DNA of 64,000 nt from Hydractinia symbiolongicarpus. Taxonomy: Eukaryota > Cnidaria > Hydrozoa > Anthoathecata > Hydractiniidae. How positions within the stretch are numbered: the first letter of the stretch is position 1; the number at the start of each line of letters is the position of its first letter. The position numbers and the translations under genes were made by a program. Shown here in pieces: positions 39,201 through 51,639 of the stretch. The notes under the pieces are model-generated. The model ran no database searches, was not told the DNA's origin, and saw only the letters and a program-made list of their open reading frames with translations. The DNA lies in the NCBI RefSeq assembly GCF_029227915.1, contig NC_079879.1, positions 14,572,001 through 14,636,000 on the forward strand. Direction: 5' to 3'.

Positions 39201-42200
39201 CTCAAGTCGTTTTCATTAGCGCCGTTGCCTTACAACACTCCTAACTCCGTGCACAGTCGTATAAAGGCTGTAATATGGCCTTTTGCAGTCTAATAAAGGC
39301 CTCATACGTAAATCACGTGGTTCCATTTGCCTGTGCAGGTTACCATTGGACTATTCCTTCCAGTCTCAATGCGCTTCAACGTCCCAAGTCGTTTTCATTA
39401 TCGCCGTTGCCTTACAACACTCTTAACTACGTTCACAGTCCTATAAAGGCTGTAATATGGCCTTTTGCAGTCTAATAAAGGCCTCACACGCAAATCACGT
39501 GGTTCCACCTGTCTGCGCAGCTTACCATTGGCCTAGTCCTTCCAGTCTCAATGCGCTAAAATGTCCCAAGTCGTTTTCATTAGTGTCGTTGCCTTACAAC
39601 ACTCTTAACTACGTGCACAGTCCTATAAAGGCTGTAATATGGTCTTTGCAGTCTAATATAGGCTTCACACGTAAATCACGTGAGTTCACCTGCCTGCGCA
39701 GGTTACCTTTGGACTAATCGTTCCAGTCTCAATGTGCTACAACGTCCCAGGTCGTTTTCATTAGCGCCGTTGCCTTACAACACTTTTAACTACGTGCACA
39801 GTCCTATAAAGGCTGTAATATGGCCTTTTGCAGTCTAATAAAAGCTTCACACGCAAATCACGTGGTTTCACCTGCCTGTGCAGGTTACCTTTGGACTAAT
39901 CGTTCCAGTCTCAATGCGCTACAACGTCCCAGGATGTTTTCATTGGCGAAGTTGCCTTAGAACACTCTTAACTACGTGCACAGTCCTATAAAGGCTGTAA
40001 TATCGCCTTTTGCAGTCTAATAAAGGCCTCACACGTAAATCACGTGGTTCCATTTGCCTGTGCAGGTTACCAATGGACCATTCCTTACAGTCTCAATGCA
40101 TTAAAGCGTCCCAAGTCGTTTTCATTAGCGCCGTTGCCTTACAACACTTCCAACTACGTGCACAGTCGTATAAAGGCTGTAATATGGCCTTTTGCAGTCT
40201 AATAAAGGCCTCACACACAAATCACGTGGTTTCACCTGTCTGCGCAGTTTACCATTGGCCTAGTCCTTCCAGTCTCAATGCGCTACAACGTCCCAAGTCG
40301 TTTTCATTAGTGTCGTTGCCTTGCAACACTCCTAACTACGTGCAGAGTCCTATAAAGGCTGTAATATGGCCTTTTGCAGTCTAATAAAGGCCTCACACGT
40401 AAATCACGTGGTATCACCTGCCTGCGCAGGTTACCTTTGGACTGATCGTTCCATTCTTAATGCGCTACAACGTCCCAAGTTGTTTTCATTGGCGAAGGTT
40501 CCTTAGAACTCTCTTAACTACGTGCAGAGTCCTATAAAGGTTGTAATATGGCCTTTTGCAGTCTAATAAAGGCCTCATACGTAAATCACGTGGTTCCATT
40601 TGCCTGTGCAGGTTACCATTGAACTATTCCTTCCAGTCTCAATGCGCTTCAACGTCCCAAGTCGTTTTCATTATCGCCGTTGCCTTACAACACTCTTAAC
40701 TACGTGCACAGTCCTATAAAGGCTGTAATATGGCCTTTTGCAGTCTAATAAATGCCTCACACGTAAATCACGTGGTTCCATTTGCCTGCGCAAGTTACCA
40801 TTGGCCTAGTCCTTCAAGTCTCAATGTGCTACAACGTCCCAGGTCGTTTTCATTAGCGCCGTTGCCTCACAACACTTTTAACTACGTGCACAGTCCTATA
40901 AAGGCTGTAATATCGCCTTTTGCAGTCTAATAAAGGCTTCACACGCAAATCACGTGGTTTCACCTGCCTGCGCAGGTTACCATTGGACTATTCCTTACAG
41001 TCTCAATGCGCTACAGCGTCTCAAGTCGTTTTCATTAGCGCCGTTGCCTTACAACACTCCTAACTGCGTGCACAGTCGTATAAAGGCTGTAATATGGCCT
41101 TTTGCAGTCTAATAAAGGCCTCATACGTAAATCACGTGGTTCCATTTGCCTGTGCAGGTTACCATTGGACTATTCCTTCCAGTCTCAATGCGCTTCAACG
41201 TCCTAAGTCGTTTTCATTATCGCCGTTGCCTTACAACACTCTTAACTACGTTCACAGTCCTATAAAGGCTGTAATATGGCCTTTTGCAGTCTAATAAAGG
41301 CTTCACACGCAAATCACGTGGTTTCACCTGCCTGCGCAGGTTACCTTTGGACTAATCGTTCCAGTCTCAATGCGCTACAACGTCCCAAGATGTTTTCATT
41401 GGCGAAGTTGCCTTAGAACACTCTTAACTACGTGCACAGTCCTATAATGGCTGTAATATCGCCTTTTGCAGTCTAATAAAGGCCTCACACGTAAATCACG
41501 TGGTTCCATTTGCCTGTGCAGGTTACCATTGGACTATTCCTTACAGTCTCAATGCATTAGAGCGTCCCAAGTCGTTTTCATTAGCGCCGTTGCCTTACAA
41601 CACTCCTAACTACGTGCAGAGTCCTATAAAGGCTGTAATATCGCCTTTTGCAGTCTAATAAAGGCCTCACACGTAAATCACGTGGTTCCATTTGTCTGTG
41701 CAGGTTACCATTGGACTATTCCTTACAGTCTCAATGCATTAGAGCGTCCCAAGTCGTTTTCATTAGCGCCGTTGCCTTACAACACTCCTAACTACGTGCA
41801 CAGTCGTATAAAGGCTGTAATATGGCCTTTTGCAGTCTAATAAAGGCCTCATACGTAAATCACGTGGTTCCATTTGCCTGTGCAGGTTACCATTGTACCA
41901 TTCCTTCCAGTTTCAATGCGCTTCAACGTCCCAAGTCGTTTTCATTATCGCCGTTGCCTTACAACACTCTTAACTACGTGCACAGTCTTATAAAGGCTGT
42001 AATATGGCCTTTTGCAGTCTAATAAAGGCCTCACACGCAAATCACGTGGTTTCACCTGTCTGCGCAGTTTACCATTGGCCTAGTCCTTCCAGTCTCAATG
42101 CGCTACAACGTCCCAAGTCGTTTTCATTAGTGTCGTTGCCTTACAACACTCCTAACTACGTGCAGAGTCCTATAAAGGCTGTAATATGGCCTTTTGCAGT

Positions 42201-42215
42201 CTAATAAAGGCCTCA
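33115..42215 (+). repeat. Second 9,280-bp tandem unit
   Basis: Nearly identical to 23,835-32,935. The single-base differences I noticed, first unit then second, are 24024 G/33304 T, 26659 T/35939 C, 26999 T/36279 C, 27518 T/36798 A and 27553 G/36833 A. The only larger difference is monomer 34544. The match ends in monomer 42186, after about 29 bases. An exhaustive alignment was not possible by eye. Confidence 0.9.
34544..34725 (+). repeat. Monomer replaced in the second 9,280-bp unit (A lost, m gained)
   Basis: The partner 25264 is type A. Here the first 26 bases or so are kept, then the sequence becomes that of the adjacent m monomer 34726 (CACATGCC, CCAAGATG, GGCGAAGTTGCC). Monomers 34544 and 34726 are therefore almost identical neighbours. 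Register and length are unchanged, which favours gene conversion over crossover. Confidence 0.75.
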
Positions 42216-42549
42216 TACGTAAATCACGTGGTTCCATTTGCCTGTGCAGGTTACCATTGTACCATTCCTTCCAGTTTCAATGCGCTTCAACGTCCCAAGT
42301 CGTTTTCATTATCGCCGTTGCCTTACAACACTCTTAACTACGTGCACAGTCTTATAAAGGCTGTAATATGGCCTTTTGCAGTCTAATAAAGGCCTCACAC
42401 GCAAATCACGTGGTTTCACCTGTCTGCGCAGTTTACCATTGGCCTAGTCCTTCCAGTCTCAATGCGCTACAACGTCCCAAGTCGTTTTCATTAGTGTCGT
42501 TGCCTTACAACACTCCTAACTACGTGCAGAGTCCTATAAAGGCTGTAAT
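42186..42549 (+). repeat. Exact-looking 2-monomer (364-bp) duplication
   Basis: Monomers 42186 and 42368 repeat 41822 and 42004, including the rare CATTGTACCATTCC and ACAGTCTTATAAAGG. I saw no difference between the pairs. It lies exactly between the second 9,280-bp unit and the third copy, so it may mark a recent exchange there. Confidence 0.85.
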
Positions 42550-42731
42550 ATGGCCTTTTGCAGTCTAATAAAGGCCTCATACGTAAATCACGTGGTTCCA
42601 TTTGCCTGTGCAGGTTACCATTGTACTATTCCTTCCAGTTTCAATGCGCTTCAACGTCCCAAGTCGTTTTCATTATCGCTGTTGCCTTACAACACTCTTA
42701 ACTACGTGCACAGTCCTATAAAGGCTGTAAT

Positions 42732-45700
42732 ATGGCCTTTTGCAGTCTAATAAAGGCCTCACACGTAAATCACGTGGTTCCATTTGCCTGCGCAAGTTAC
42801 CATTGGCCTAGTCCTTCAAGTCTCAATGTGCTACAACGTCCCAGGTCGTTTTCATTAGCGCCGTTGCCTTACAACACTTTTAACTACGTGCACAGTCCTA
42901 TAAAGGCTGTAATATCGCCTTTTGCAGTCTAATAAAGGCTTCACACGCAAATCACGTGGTTTCACCTGCCTGCGCAGGTTACCATTGGACTATTCCTTAC
43001 AGTCTCAATGCGCTGCAGCGTCTCAAGTCGTTTTCATTATCGCCGTTGCCTTACAACACTCTTAACTACGTTCACAGTCCTATAAAGGCTGTAATATGGC
43101 CTTTTGCAGTCTAATAAAGGCCTCACACGCAAATCACGTGGTTCCACCTGTCTGCGCAGCTTACCATTGGCCTAGTCCTTCCAGTCTCAATGCGCTAAAA
43201 TGTCCCAAGTCGTTTTCATTAGTGTCGTTGCCTTACAACACTCCTAACTACGTGCAGAGTCCTATAAAGTCTGTAATATGGCCTTTTGCAGTCTAATAAA
43301 GGCCTCACACGTAAATCACATGGTTTCACCTGCCTGCGCAGGTTACCTTTGGACTAATCGTTCCATTCTTAATGCGCTACAACGTCCCAAGTCGTTTTCA
43401 TTGGCGAAGTTGCCTTAGAACTCTTTTAACTACGTGCAGAGTCCTATAAAGGCTGTAATATGGCTTTTTGCAGTCTAATAAAGGCCTCACACGTAAATCA
43501 CGTGGTTTCACCTGCCTGCGCAGGTTACCTTTGGACTAATCGTTCCATTCTTAATGCGCTACAACGTCCCAAGTTGTTTTCATTGGCGAAGTTGCCTTAG
43601 AACTCTCTTAACTACGTGCACAGTCCTATAAAGGCTGTAATATGGCCTTTTGCAGTCTAATAAAGGCCTCACACGTAAATCACGTGGTTCCATCTGCCTG
43701 TGCAGGTTACCAGTGGACTAGTCGTTCCAGTCTCACTGCGCTACAACGTCCCAAGTCATTTTCATTTGCTCCGTTGCTTTACAACAATCTTAACTGCGTG
43801 CACTGTCCTATAAAGGCTGCAATATGGCCTTTGGCAGTCTAATAAAGGCTTCACACGTAAATCACGTGGTTTCACATGCCTGCGCAGGTTACCTTTGGAC
43901 TAATCGTTCCAGTCTCAATGCGCTACAACGTCCCAAGATGTTTTCATTGGTGAAGTTGCCTTAGAACACTCTTAACTACGTGCACAGTCCTATAAAGGCT
44001 GTAATATGGCCTTTTGCAGTCTAATAAACGCCTCACACGTAAATCACGTGGTTCCATTTGCCTGCGCAAGTTACCATTGGCCTAGTCCTTCAAGTCTCAA
44101 TGTGCTACAACGTCCCAGGTCGTTTTCATTAGCGCCGTTCCCTTACAACACTTTTAACTACGTGCACAGTCCTATAAAGGCTGTAATATCGCCTTTTGCA
44201 GTCTAATAAAAGCTTCACACGCAAATCACGTGGTTTCACCTGCCTGCGCAGGTTACCATTGGACTATTCCTTACAGTCTCAATGCGCTACAGCGTCTCAA
44301 GTCGTTTTCATTAGCGCCGTTGCCTTACAACACTCCTAACTGCGTGCACAGTCGTATAAAGGCTGTAATATGGCCTTTTGCAGTCTAATAAAGGCCTCAT
44401 ACGTAAATCACGTGGTTCCATTTGCCTGTGCAGGTTACCATTGGACTATTCCTTCCAGTCTCAATGCGCTTCAACGTCCCAAGTCGTTTTCATTATCGCC
44501 GTTGCCTTACAACACTCTTAACTACGTTCACAGTCCTATAAAGGCTGTAATATGGCCTTTTGCAGTCTAATAAAGGCCTCACACGCAAATCACGTGGTTC
44601 CACCTGTCTGCGCAGCTTACCATTGGCCTAGTCCTTCCAGTCTCAATGCGCTAAAATGTCCCAAGTCGTTTTCATTAGTGTCGTTGCCTTACAACACTCT
44701 TAACTACGTGCACAGTCCTATAAAGGCTGTAATATGGTCTTTGCAGTCTAATATAGGCTTCACACGTAAATCACGTGAGTTCACCTGCCTGCGCAGGTTA
44801 CCTTTGGACTAATCGTTCCAGTCTCAATGTGCTACAACGTCCCAGGTCGTTTTCATTAGCGCCGTTGCCTTACAACACTTTTAACTACGTGCACAGTCCT
44901 ATAAAGGCTGTAATATGGCCTTTTGCAGTCTAATAAAAGCTTCACACGCAAATCACGTGGTTTCACCTGCCTGTGCAGGTTACCTTTGGACTAATCGTTC
45001 CAGTCTCAATGCGCTACAACGTCCCAGGATGTTTTCATTGGCGAAGTTGCCTTAGAACACTCTTAACTACGTGCACAGTCCTATAAAGGCTGTAATATCG
45101 CCTTTTGCAGTCTAATAAAGGCCTCACACGTAAATCACGTGGTTCCATTTGCCTGTGCAGGTTACCAATGGACCATTCCTTACAGTCTCAATGCATTAAA
45201 GCGTCCCAAGTCGTTTTCATTAGCGCCGTTGCCTTACAACACTTCCAACTACGTGCACAGTCGTATAAAGGCTGTAATATGGCCTTTTGCAGTCTAATAA
45301 AGGCCTCACACACAAATCACGTGGTTTCACCTGTCTGCGCAGTTTACCATTGGCCTAGTCCTTCCAGTCTCAATGCGCTACAACGTCCCAAGTCGTTTTC
45401 ATTAGTGTCGTTGCCTTACAACACTCCTAACTACGTGCAGAGTCCTATAAAGGCTGTAATATGGCCTTTTGCAGTCTAATAAAGGCCTCACACGTAAATC
45501 ACGTGGTATCACCTGCCTGCGCAGGTTACCTTTGGACTGATCGTTCCATTCTTAATGCGCTACAACGTCCCAAGTTGTTTTCATTGGCGAAGGTTCCTTA
45601 GAACTCTCTTAACTACGTGCAGAGTCCTATAAAGGTTGTAATATGGCCTTTTGCAGTCTAATAAAGGCCTCATACGTAAATCACGTGGTTCCATTTGCCT

Positions 45701-47304
45701 GTGCAGGTTACCATTGAACTATTCCTTCCAGTCTCAATGCGCTTCAACGTCCCAAGTCGTTTTCATTATCGCCGTTGCCTTACAACACTCTTAACTACGT
45801 GCACAGTCCTATAAAGGCTGTAATATGGCCTTTTGCAGTCTAATAAATGCCTCACACGTAAATCACGTGGTTCCATTTGCCTGCGCAAGTTACCATTGGC
45901 CTAGTCCTTCAAGTCTCAATGTGCTACAACGTCCCAGGTCGTTTTCATTAGCGCCGTTGCCTCACAACACTTTTAACTACGTGCACAGTCCTATAAAGGC
46001 TGTAATATCGCCTTTTGCAGTCTAATAAAGGCTTCACACGCAAATCACGTGGTTTCACCTGCCTGCGCAGGTTACCATTGGACTATTCCTTACAGTCTCA
46101 ATGCGCTACAGCGTCTCAAGTCGTTTTCATTAGCGCCGTTGCCTTACAACACTCCTAACTGCGTGCACAGTCGTATAAAGGCTGTAATATGGCCTTTTGC
46201 AGTCTAATAAAGGCCTCATACGTAAATCACGTGGTTCCATTTGCCTGTGCAGGTTACCATTGGACTATTCCTTCCAGTCTCAATGCGCTTCAACGTCCCA
46301 AGTCGTTTTCATTATCGCCGTTGCCTTACAACACTCTTAACTACGTTCACAGTCCTATAAAGGCTGTAATATGGCCTTTTGCAGTCTAATAAAGGCTTCA
46401 CACGCAAATCACGTGGTTTCACCTGCCTGCGCAGGTTACCTTTGGACTAATCGTTCCAGTCTCAATGCGCTACAACGTCCCAAGATGTTTTCATTGGCGA
46501 AGTTGCCTTAGAACACTCTTAACTACGTGCACAGTCCTATAATGGCTGTAATATCGCCTTTTGCAGTCTAATAAAGGCCTCACACGTAAATCACGTGGTT
46601 CCATTTGCCTGTGCAGGTTACCATTGGACTATTCCTTACAGTCTCAATGCATTAGAGCGTCCCAAGTCGTTTTCATTAGCGCCGTTGCCTTACAACACTC
46701 CTAACTACGTGCAGAGTCCTATAAAGGCTGTAATATCGCCTTTTGCAGTCTAATAAAGGCCTCACACGTAAATCACGTGGTTCCATTTGTCTGTGCAGGT
46801 TACCATTGGACTATTCCTTACAGTCTCAATGCATTAGAGCGTCCCAAGTCGTTTTCATTAGCGCCGTTGCCTTACAACACTCCTAACTACGTGCACAGTC
46901 GTATAAAGGCTGTAATATGGCCTTTTGCAGTCTAATAAAGGCCTCATACGTAAATCACGTGGTTCCATTTGCCTGTGCAGGTTACCATTGTACCATTCCT
47001 TCCAGTTTCAATGCGCTTCAACGTCCCAAGTCGTTTTCATTATCGCCGTTGCCTTACAACACTCTTAACTACGTGCACAGTCTTATAAAGGCTGTAATAT
47101 GGCCTTTTGCAGTCTAATAAAGGCCTCACACGCAAATCACGTGGTTTCACCTGTCTGCGCAGTTTACCATTGGCCTAGTCCTTCCAGTCTCAATGCGCTA
47201 CAACGTCCCAAGTCGTTTTCATTAGTGTCGTTGCCTTACAACACTCCTAACTACGTGCAGAGTCCTATAAAGGCTGTAATATGGCCTTTTGCAGTCTAAT
47301 AAAG
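42732..47304 (+). repeat. Third copy of the right part of the 9,280-bp unit
   Basis: Monomers 43096 to 47099 match 38001 to 42004 at a 5,095-bp offset and 28721 to 32724 at 14,375 bp. Three sites separate it from both others: 44342 G (C at 29967 and 39247), 45418 A (G at 31043 and 40323) and 46299 C (T at 31924 and 41204). It has a private C at 44140. It lacks the 37455-type B monomer between 42550 and 42732. Confidence 0.88.
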
Positions 47305-47960
47305 GCCTCACACGTAAATCACATGGTTTCACCTGCCTGCGCAGGTTACCTTTGGACTAATCGTTCCATTTTTAATGCGCTACAACGTCCCAAGTCGTTT
47401 TCATTGGCGAAGTTGCCTTAGAACTCTCTTAACTACGTGCAGAGTCCTATAAAGGCTCTAATATGGCTTTTTGCAGTCTAATAAAGGCCTCACACGTAAA
47501 TCACGTGGTTTCACCTGCCTGCGCAGGTTACCTTTTGACTAATCGTTCCATTCTTAATGCGCTACAACGTCCCAAGTTGTTTTCATTGGCGAAGTTGCCT
47601 TAGAACTCTCTTAACTACGTGCACAGTCCTATAAAGGCTGTAATATGGCCTTTTGCAGTCTAATAAAGGCCTCACACGTAAATCACGTGGTTCCATCTGC
47701 CTGTGCAGGTTACCAGTGGACTAGTCGTTCCAGTCTCACTGCGCTACAACGTCCCAAGTCGTTTTCATTAGTGTCGTTGCCTTACAACACTCCTAACTAC
47801 GTGCAGAGTCCTATAAAGGCTGTAATATGGCCTTTTGCAGTCTAATAAAGGCCTCACACGTAAATCACATGGTTTCACCTGCCTGCGCAGGTTACCTTTG
47901 GACTAATCGTTCCATTCTTAATGCGCTACAACGTCCCAAGTCGTTTTCATTAGTGTTTTT
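47305..47960 (+). repeat. Distant copy of the window's left end
   Basis: Monomers 47281, 47463, 47645 and 47827 correspond to -23, 159, 341 and 523. Monomer 47281 shares CCATTTTTAATGCG with the left edge, and 47645 is the same A/c chimera as 341. Monomer 47827 begins as d but ends as e (CACTTTTAACTACG, ATATCGCC), so the match ends near 47,960. Confidence 0.75.
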
Positions 47961-48917
47961 GCCTTACAACACTTTTAACTACGTGCACAGTCCTATAAAG
48001 GCTGTAATATCGCCTTTTGCAGGCTAATAAAGGCTTCACACGCAAATCACGTGGTTTTATCTGCCTGCGCAGGTTACCATTGGACTATTCCTTACAGTCT
48101 CAATGCGCTACAGCGTCTCAAGTCGTTTTCATTAGCGCCGTTGCCTTACAACACTCCTAACTGCGTGCACAGTCGTATAAAGGCTGTAATATGGCCTTTT
48201 GCAGTCTAATAAAGGCCTCATACGTAAATCACGTGGTTCCATTTGCCTGTGCAGGTTACCATTGGACTATTCCTTCCAGTCTCAATGCGCTTCAACGTCC
48301 CAAGTCGTTTTCATTATCGCCGTTGCCTTACAACACTCTTAACTACGTTCACAGTCCTATAAAGGCTGTAATATGCCTTTTGCAGTCTAATAAAGGCCTC
48401 ACACGCAAATCACGTGGTTCCACCTGTCTGCGCAGCTTACCATTGGCCTAGTCCTTCCAGTCTCAATGCGCTAAAATGTCCCAAGTCGTTTTCATTAGTG
48501 TCGTTGCCTTACAACACTCCTAACTACGTGCAGAGTCCTATAAAGGCTGTAATATGGCCTTTTGCAGTCTAATAAAGGCCTCATACGTAAATCACGTGGT
48601 TCCATTTGCCTGTGCAGGTTACCATTGTACCATTCCTTCCAGTTTCAATGCGCTTCAACGTCCCAAGTCGTTTTCATTAGTGTTTTTGCCTTACAACACT
48701 CTCAACTACGTGCACAGTCCTATAAAGGCTGTAATATGGCCTTTTGCAGTCTAATAAAAGCCTCATACGTAAATCACGTGGTTCCATTTGCCTGCGCAAG
48801 TTACCATTGGCCTAGTCCTTCAAGTCTCAATGTGCTACAACGTCCCAGGTCGTTTTCATTAGCGCCGTTGCCTTACAACACTTTTAACTACGTGCACAGT
48901 CCTATAAAGGCTGTAAT
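47961..48917 (+). repeat. Monomers a, b, c, b-like/d chimera, e
   Basis: Monomer 48009 is a, with a private GGTTTTATC. 48191 is b. 48373 is c with one base lost (ATATGCCTTTTGCAG, 181 bp). 48554 joins a b-like left side (CATTGTACCATTCC, as at 41822) to a d right side (TTAGTGTTTTTGCC). 48736 is e. The same a-b-c-d-e order forms the left part of the window, so this is another fragment of the 5-mer HOR. Confidence 0.75.
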
Positions 48918-50365
48918 ATCGCCTTTTGCAGGCTAATAAAGGCTTCACACGCAAATCACGTGGTTTTACCTGCCTGCGCAGGTTACCATTGGACTATTCC
49001 TTACAGTCTCAATGCGCTACAGCGTCTCAAGTCGTTTTCATTAGCGCCGTTGCCTTACAACACTCCTAACTGCGTGCACAGTCGTATAAAGGCTGTAATA
49101 TGGCCTTTTGCAGTCTAATAAAGGCCTCATACGTAAATCACGTGGTTCCATTTGCCTGTGCAGGTTACCATTGGACTATTCCTTCCAGTCTCAATGCGCT
49201 TCAACGTCCCAAGTCGTTTTCATTATCGCCGTTGCCTTACAACACTCTTAACTACGTTCACAGTCCTATAAAGGCTGTAGTATGGCCTTTTGCAGTCTAA
49301 TAAAGGCCTCACACGCAAATCACGTGGTTCCACCTGTCTGCGCAGCTTACCATTGGCCTAGTCCTTCCAGTCTCAATGCGCTAAAATGTCCCAAGTCGTT
49401 TTCATTAGTGTCGTTGCCTTACAACACTCTTAACTACGTGCACAGTCCTATAAAGGCTGTAATATGGTCTTTGCAGTCTAATATAGGCTTCACACGTAAA
49501 TCACGTGAGTTCACCTGCCTGTGCAGGTTACCTTTGGACTAATCGTTCCAGTCTCAATGTGCTACAACGTCCCAGGTCGTTTTCATTAGCGCCGTTGCCT
49601 TACAACACTTTTAACTACGTGCACAGTCCTATAAAGGCTGTAATATCGCCTTTTGCAGGCTAATAAAGGCTTCACACGCAAATCACGTGGTTTTACCTGC
49701 CTGCGCAGGTTACCATTGGACTATTCCTTACAGTCTCAATGCGCTACAGCGTCTCAAGTCGTTTTCATTAGCGCCGTTGCCTTACAACACTCCTAACTGC
49801 GTGCACAGTCGTATAAAGGCTGTAATATGGCCTTTTGCAGTCTAATAAAGGCCTCATACGTAAATCACGTGGTTCCATTTGCCTGTGCAGGTTACCATTG
49901 GACTATTCCTTCCAGTCTCAATGCGCTTCAACGTCCCAAGTCGTTTTCATTATCGCCGTTGCCTTACAACACTCTTAACTACGTTCACAGTCCTATAAAG
50001 GCTGTAGTATGGCCTTTTGCAGTCTAATAAAGGCCTCACACGCAAATCACGTGGTTCCACCTGTCTGCGCAGCTTACCATTGGCCTAGTCCTTCCAGTCT
50101 CAATGCGCTAAAATGTCCCAAGTCGTTTTCATTAGTGTCGTTGCCTTACAACACTCTTAACTACGTGCACAGTCCTATAAAGGCTGTAATATGGTCTTTG
50201 CAGTCTAATATAGGCTTCACACGTAAATCACGTGAGTTCACCTGCCTGTGCAGGTTACCTTTGGACTAATCGTTCCAGTCTCAATGTGCTACAACGTCCC
50301 AGGTCGTTTTCATTAGCGCCGTTGCCTTACAACAACTACGTGCACAGTCCTATAAAGGCTGCAAT
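48918..50365 (+). repeat. Tandem pair of a 727-bp a-b-c-x unit
   Basis: a (48918), b (49100), c (49282) and x with an e right half (49464) are followed by the same four at 49645, 49827, 50009 and 50191. Both b copies end GGCTGTAGTATGG. The last monomer of the second unit is 175 bp: it lacks six bases (ACAACAACTACG for ACAACACTTTTAACTACG) as well as the usual x deletion. It is the shortest monomer in the window. Confidence 0.88.
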
Positions 50366-51639
50366 ATGGCCTTTTGCAGTCTAATAAAGGCTTCACACGC
50401 AAATCACGTGGTTTCACCTGCCTGCGCAGGTTACCTTTGGACTAATCGTTCCAGTCTCAATGCGCTACAACGTCCCAAGATGTTTTCATTGGCGAAGTTG
50501 CCTTAGAACACTCTTAACTACGTGCACAGTCCTATAAAGGCTGTAATATCGCCTTTTGCAGTCTAATAAAGGCCTCACACGTAAATCACGTGGTTCCATT
50601 TGCCTGTGCAGGTTACCAATGGACTATTCCTTACAGTCTCAATGCATTAGAGCGTCCCAAGTCGTTTTCATTAGCGCCGTTGCCTTACAACACTCCTAAC
50701 TACGTGCACAGTCGTATAAAGGCTGTAATATGGCCTTTTGCAGTCTAATAAAGGCCTCATACGTAAATCACGTGGTTCCATTTGCCTGTGCAGGTTACCA
50801 TTGTACTATTCCTTCCAGTCTCAATGCGCTTCAACGTCCCAAGTCGTTTTCATTATCGCCGTTGCCTTACAACACTCTTAACTACGTGCACAGTCCTATA
50901 AAGGCTGTAATATGGCCTTTTGCAGTCTAATAAAGGCCTCACACGTAAATCACGTGGTATCACCTGCCTGCGCAGGTTACCTTTGGACTGATCGTTCCAT
51001 TCTTAATGCGCTACAACGTCCCAAGTTGTTTTCATTGGCGAAGTTGCCTTAGAACTCTCTTAACTACGTGCAGAGTCCTATAAAGGCTGTAATATCGCCT
51101 TTTGCAGTCTAATAAAGGCCTCACACGTAAATCACGTGGTTCCATTTGCCTGTGCAGGTTACCATTGGACTATTCCTTACAGTCTCAATGCATTAGAGCG
51201 TCCCAAGTCGTTTTCATTAGCGCCGTTGCCTTACAACACTCCTAACTACGTGCACAGTCCTATAAAGGCTGTAATATGGCCTTTTGCAGTCTAATAAAGG
51301 CCTCATACGTAAATCACGTGGTTCCATTTGCCTGCGCAAGTTACCATTGGCCTAGTCCTTCAAGTCTCAATGTGCTACAACGTCCCAGGTCGTTTTCATT
51401 AGCGCCGTTGCCTTACAACACTTTTAACTACGTGCACAGTCCTATAAAGGCTGTAATATCGCCTTTTGCAGGCTAATAAAGGCTTCACACGCAAATCACG
51501 TGGTTTTACCTGCCTGCGCAGGTTACCATTGTACTATTCCTTCCAGTCTCAATGCGCTTCAACGTCCCAAGTCGTTTTCATTATCGCCGTTGCCTTACAA
51601 CACTCTTAACTACGTGCACAGTCCTATAAAGGCTGTAAT
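50366..51639 (+). repeat. m, f, b-like, B, f, e, a/b monomers
   Basis: The order m (50366), f (50548), b-like with CATTGTACTATTCC (50730), GGTATCACC/GGACTGATCG (50912), f (51094) and e (51276) parallels 8,161-9,434 and 3,432-4,705. The GGTATCACC/GGACTGATCG variant also occurs at 3796, 8525, 9980, 12891, 31086, 40366 and 45461, so it is a good tracer of related blocks. 51458 is an a/b-like chimera. Confidence 0.65.

Noticed and set aside
50191-50365. A mobile-element excision scar in the 175-bp monomer
   Set aside because: The six missing bases and the extra x-type base are two separate small deletions. No target-site duplication is visible, and the first lies in a CAACA/AACTA context suited to slippage.
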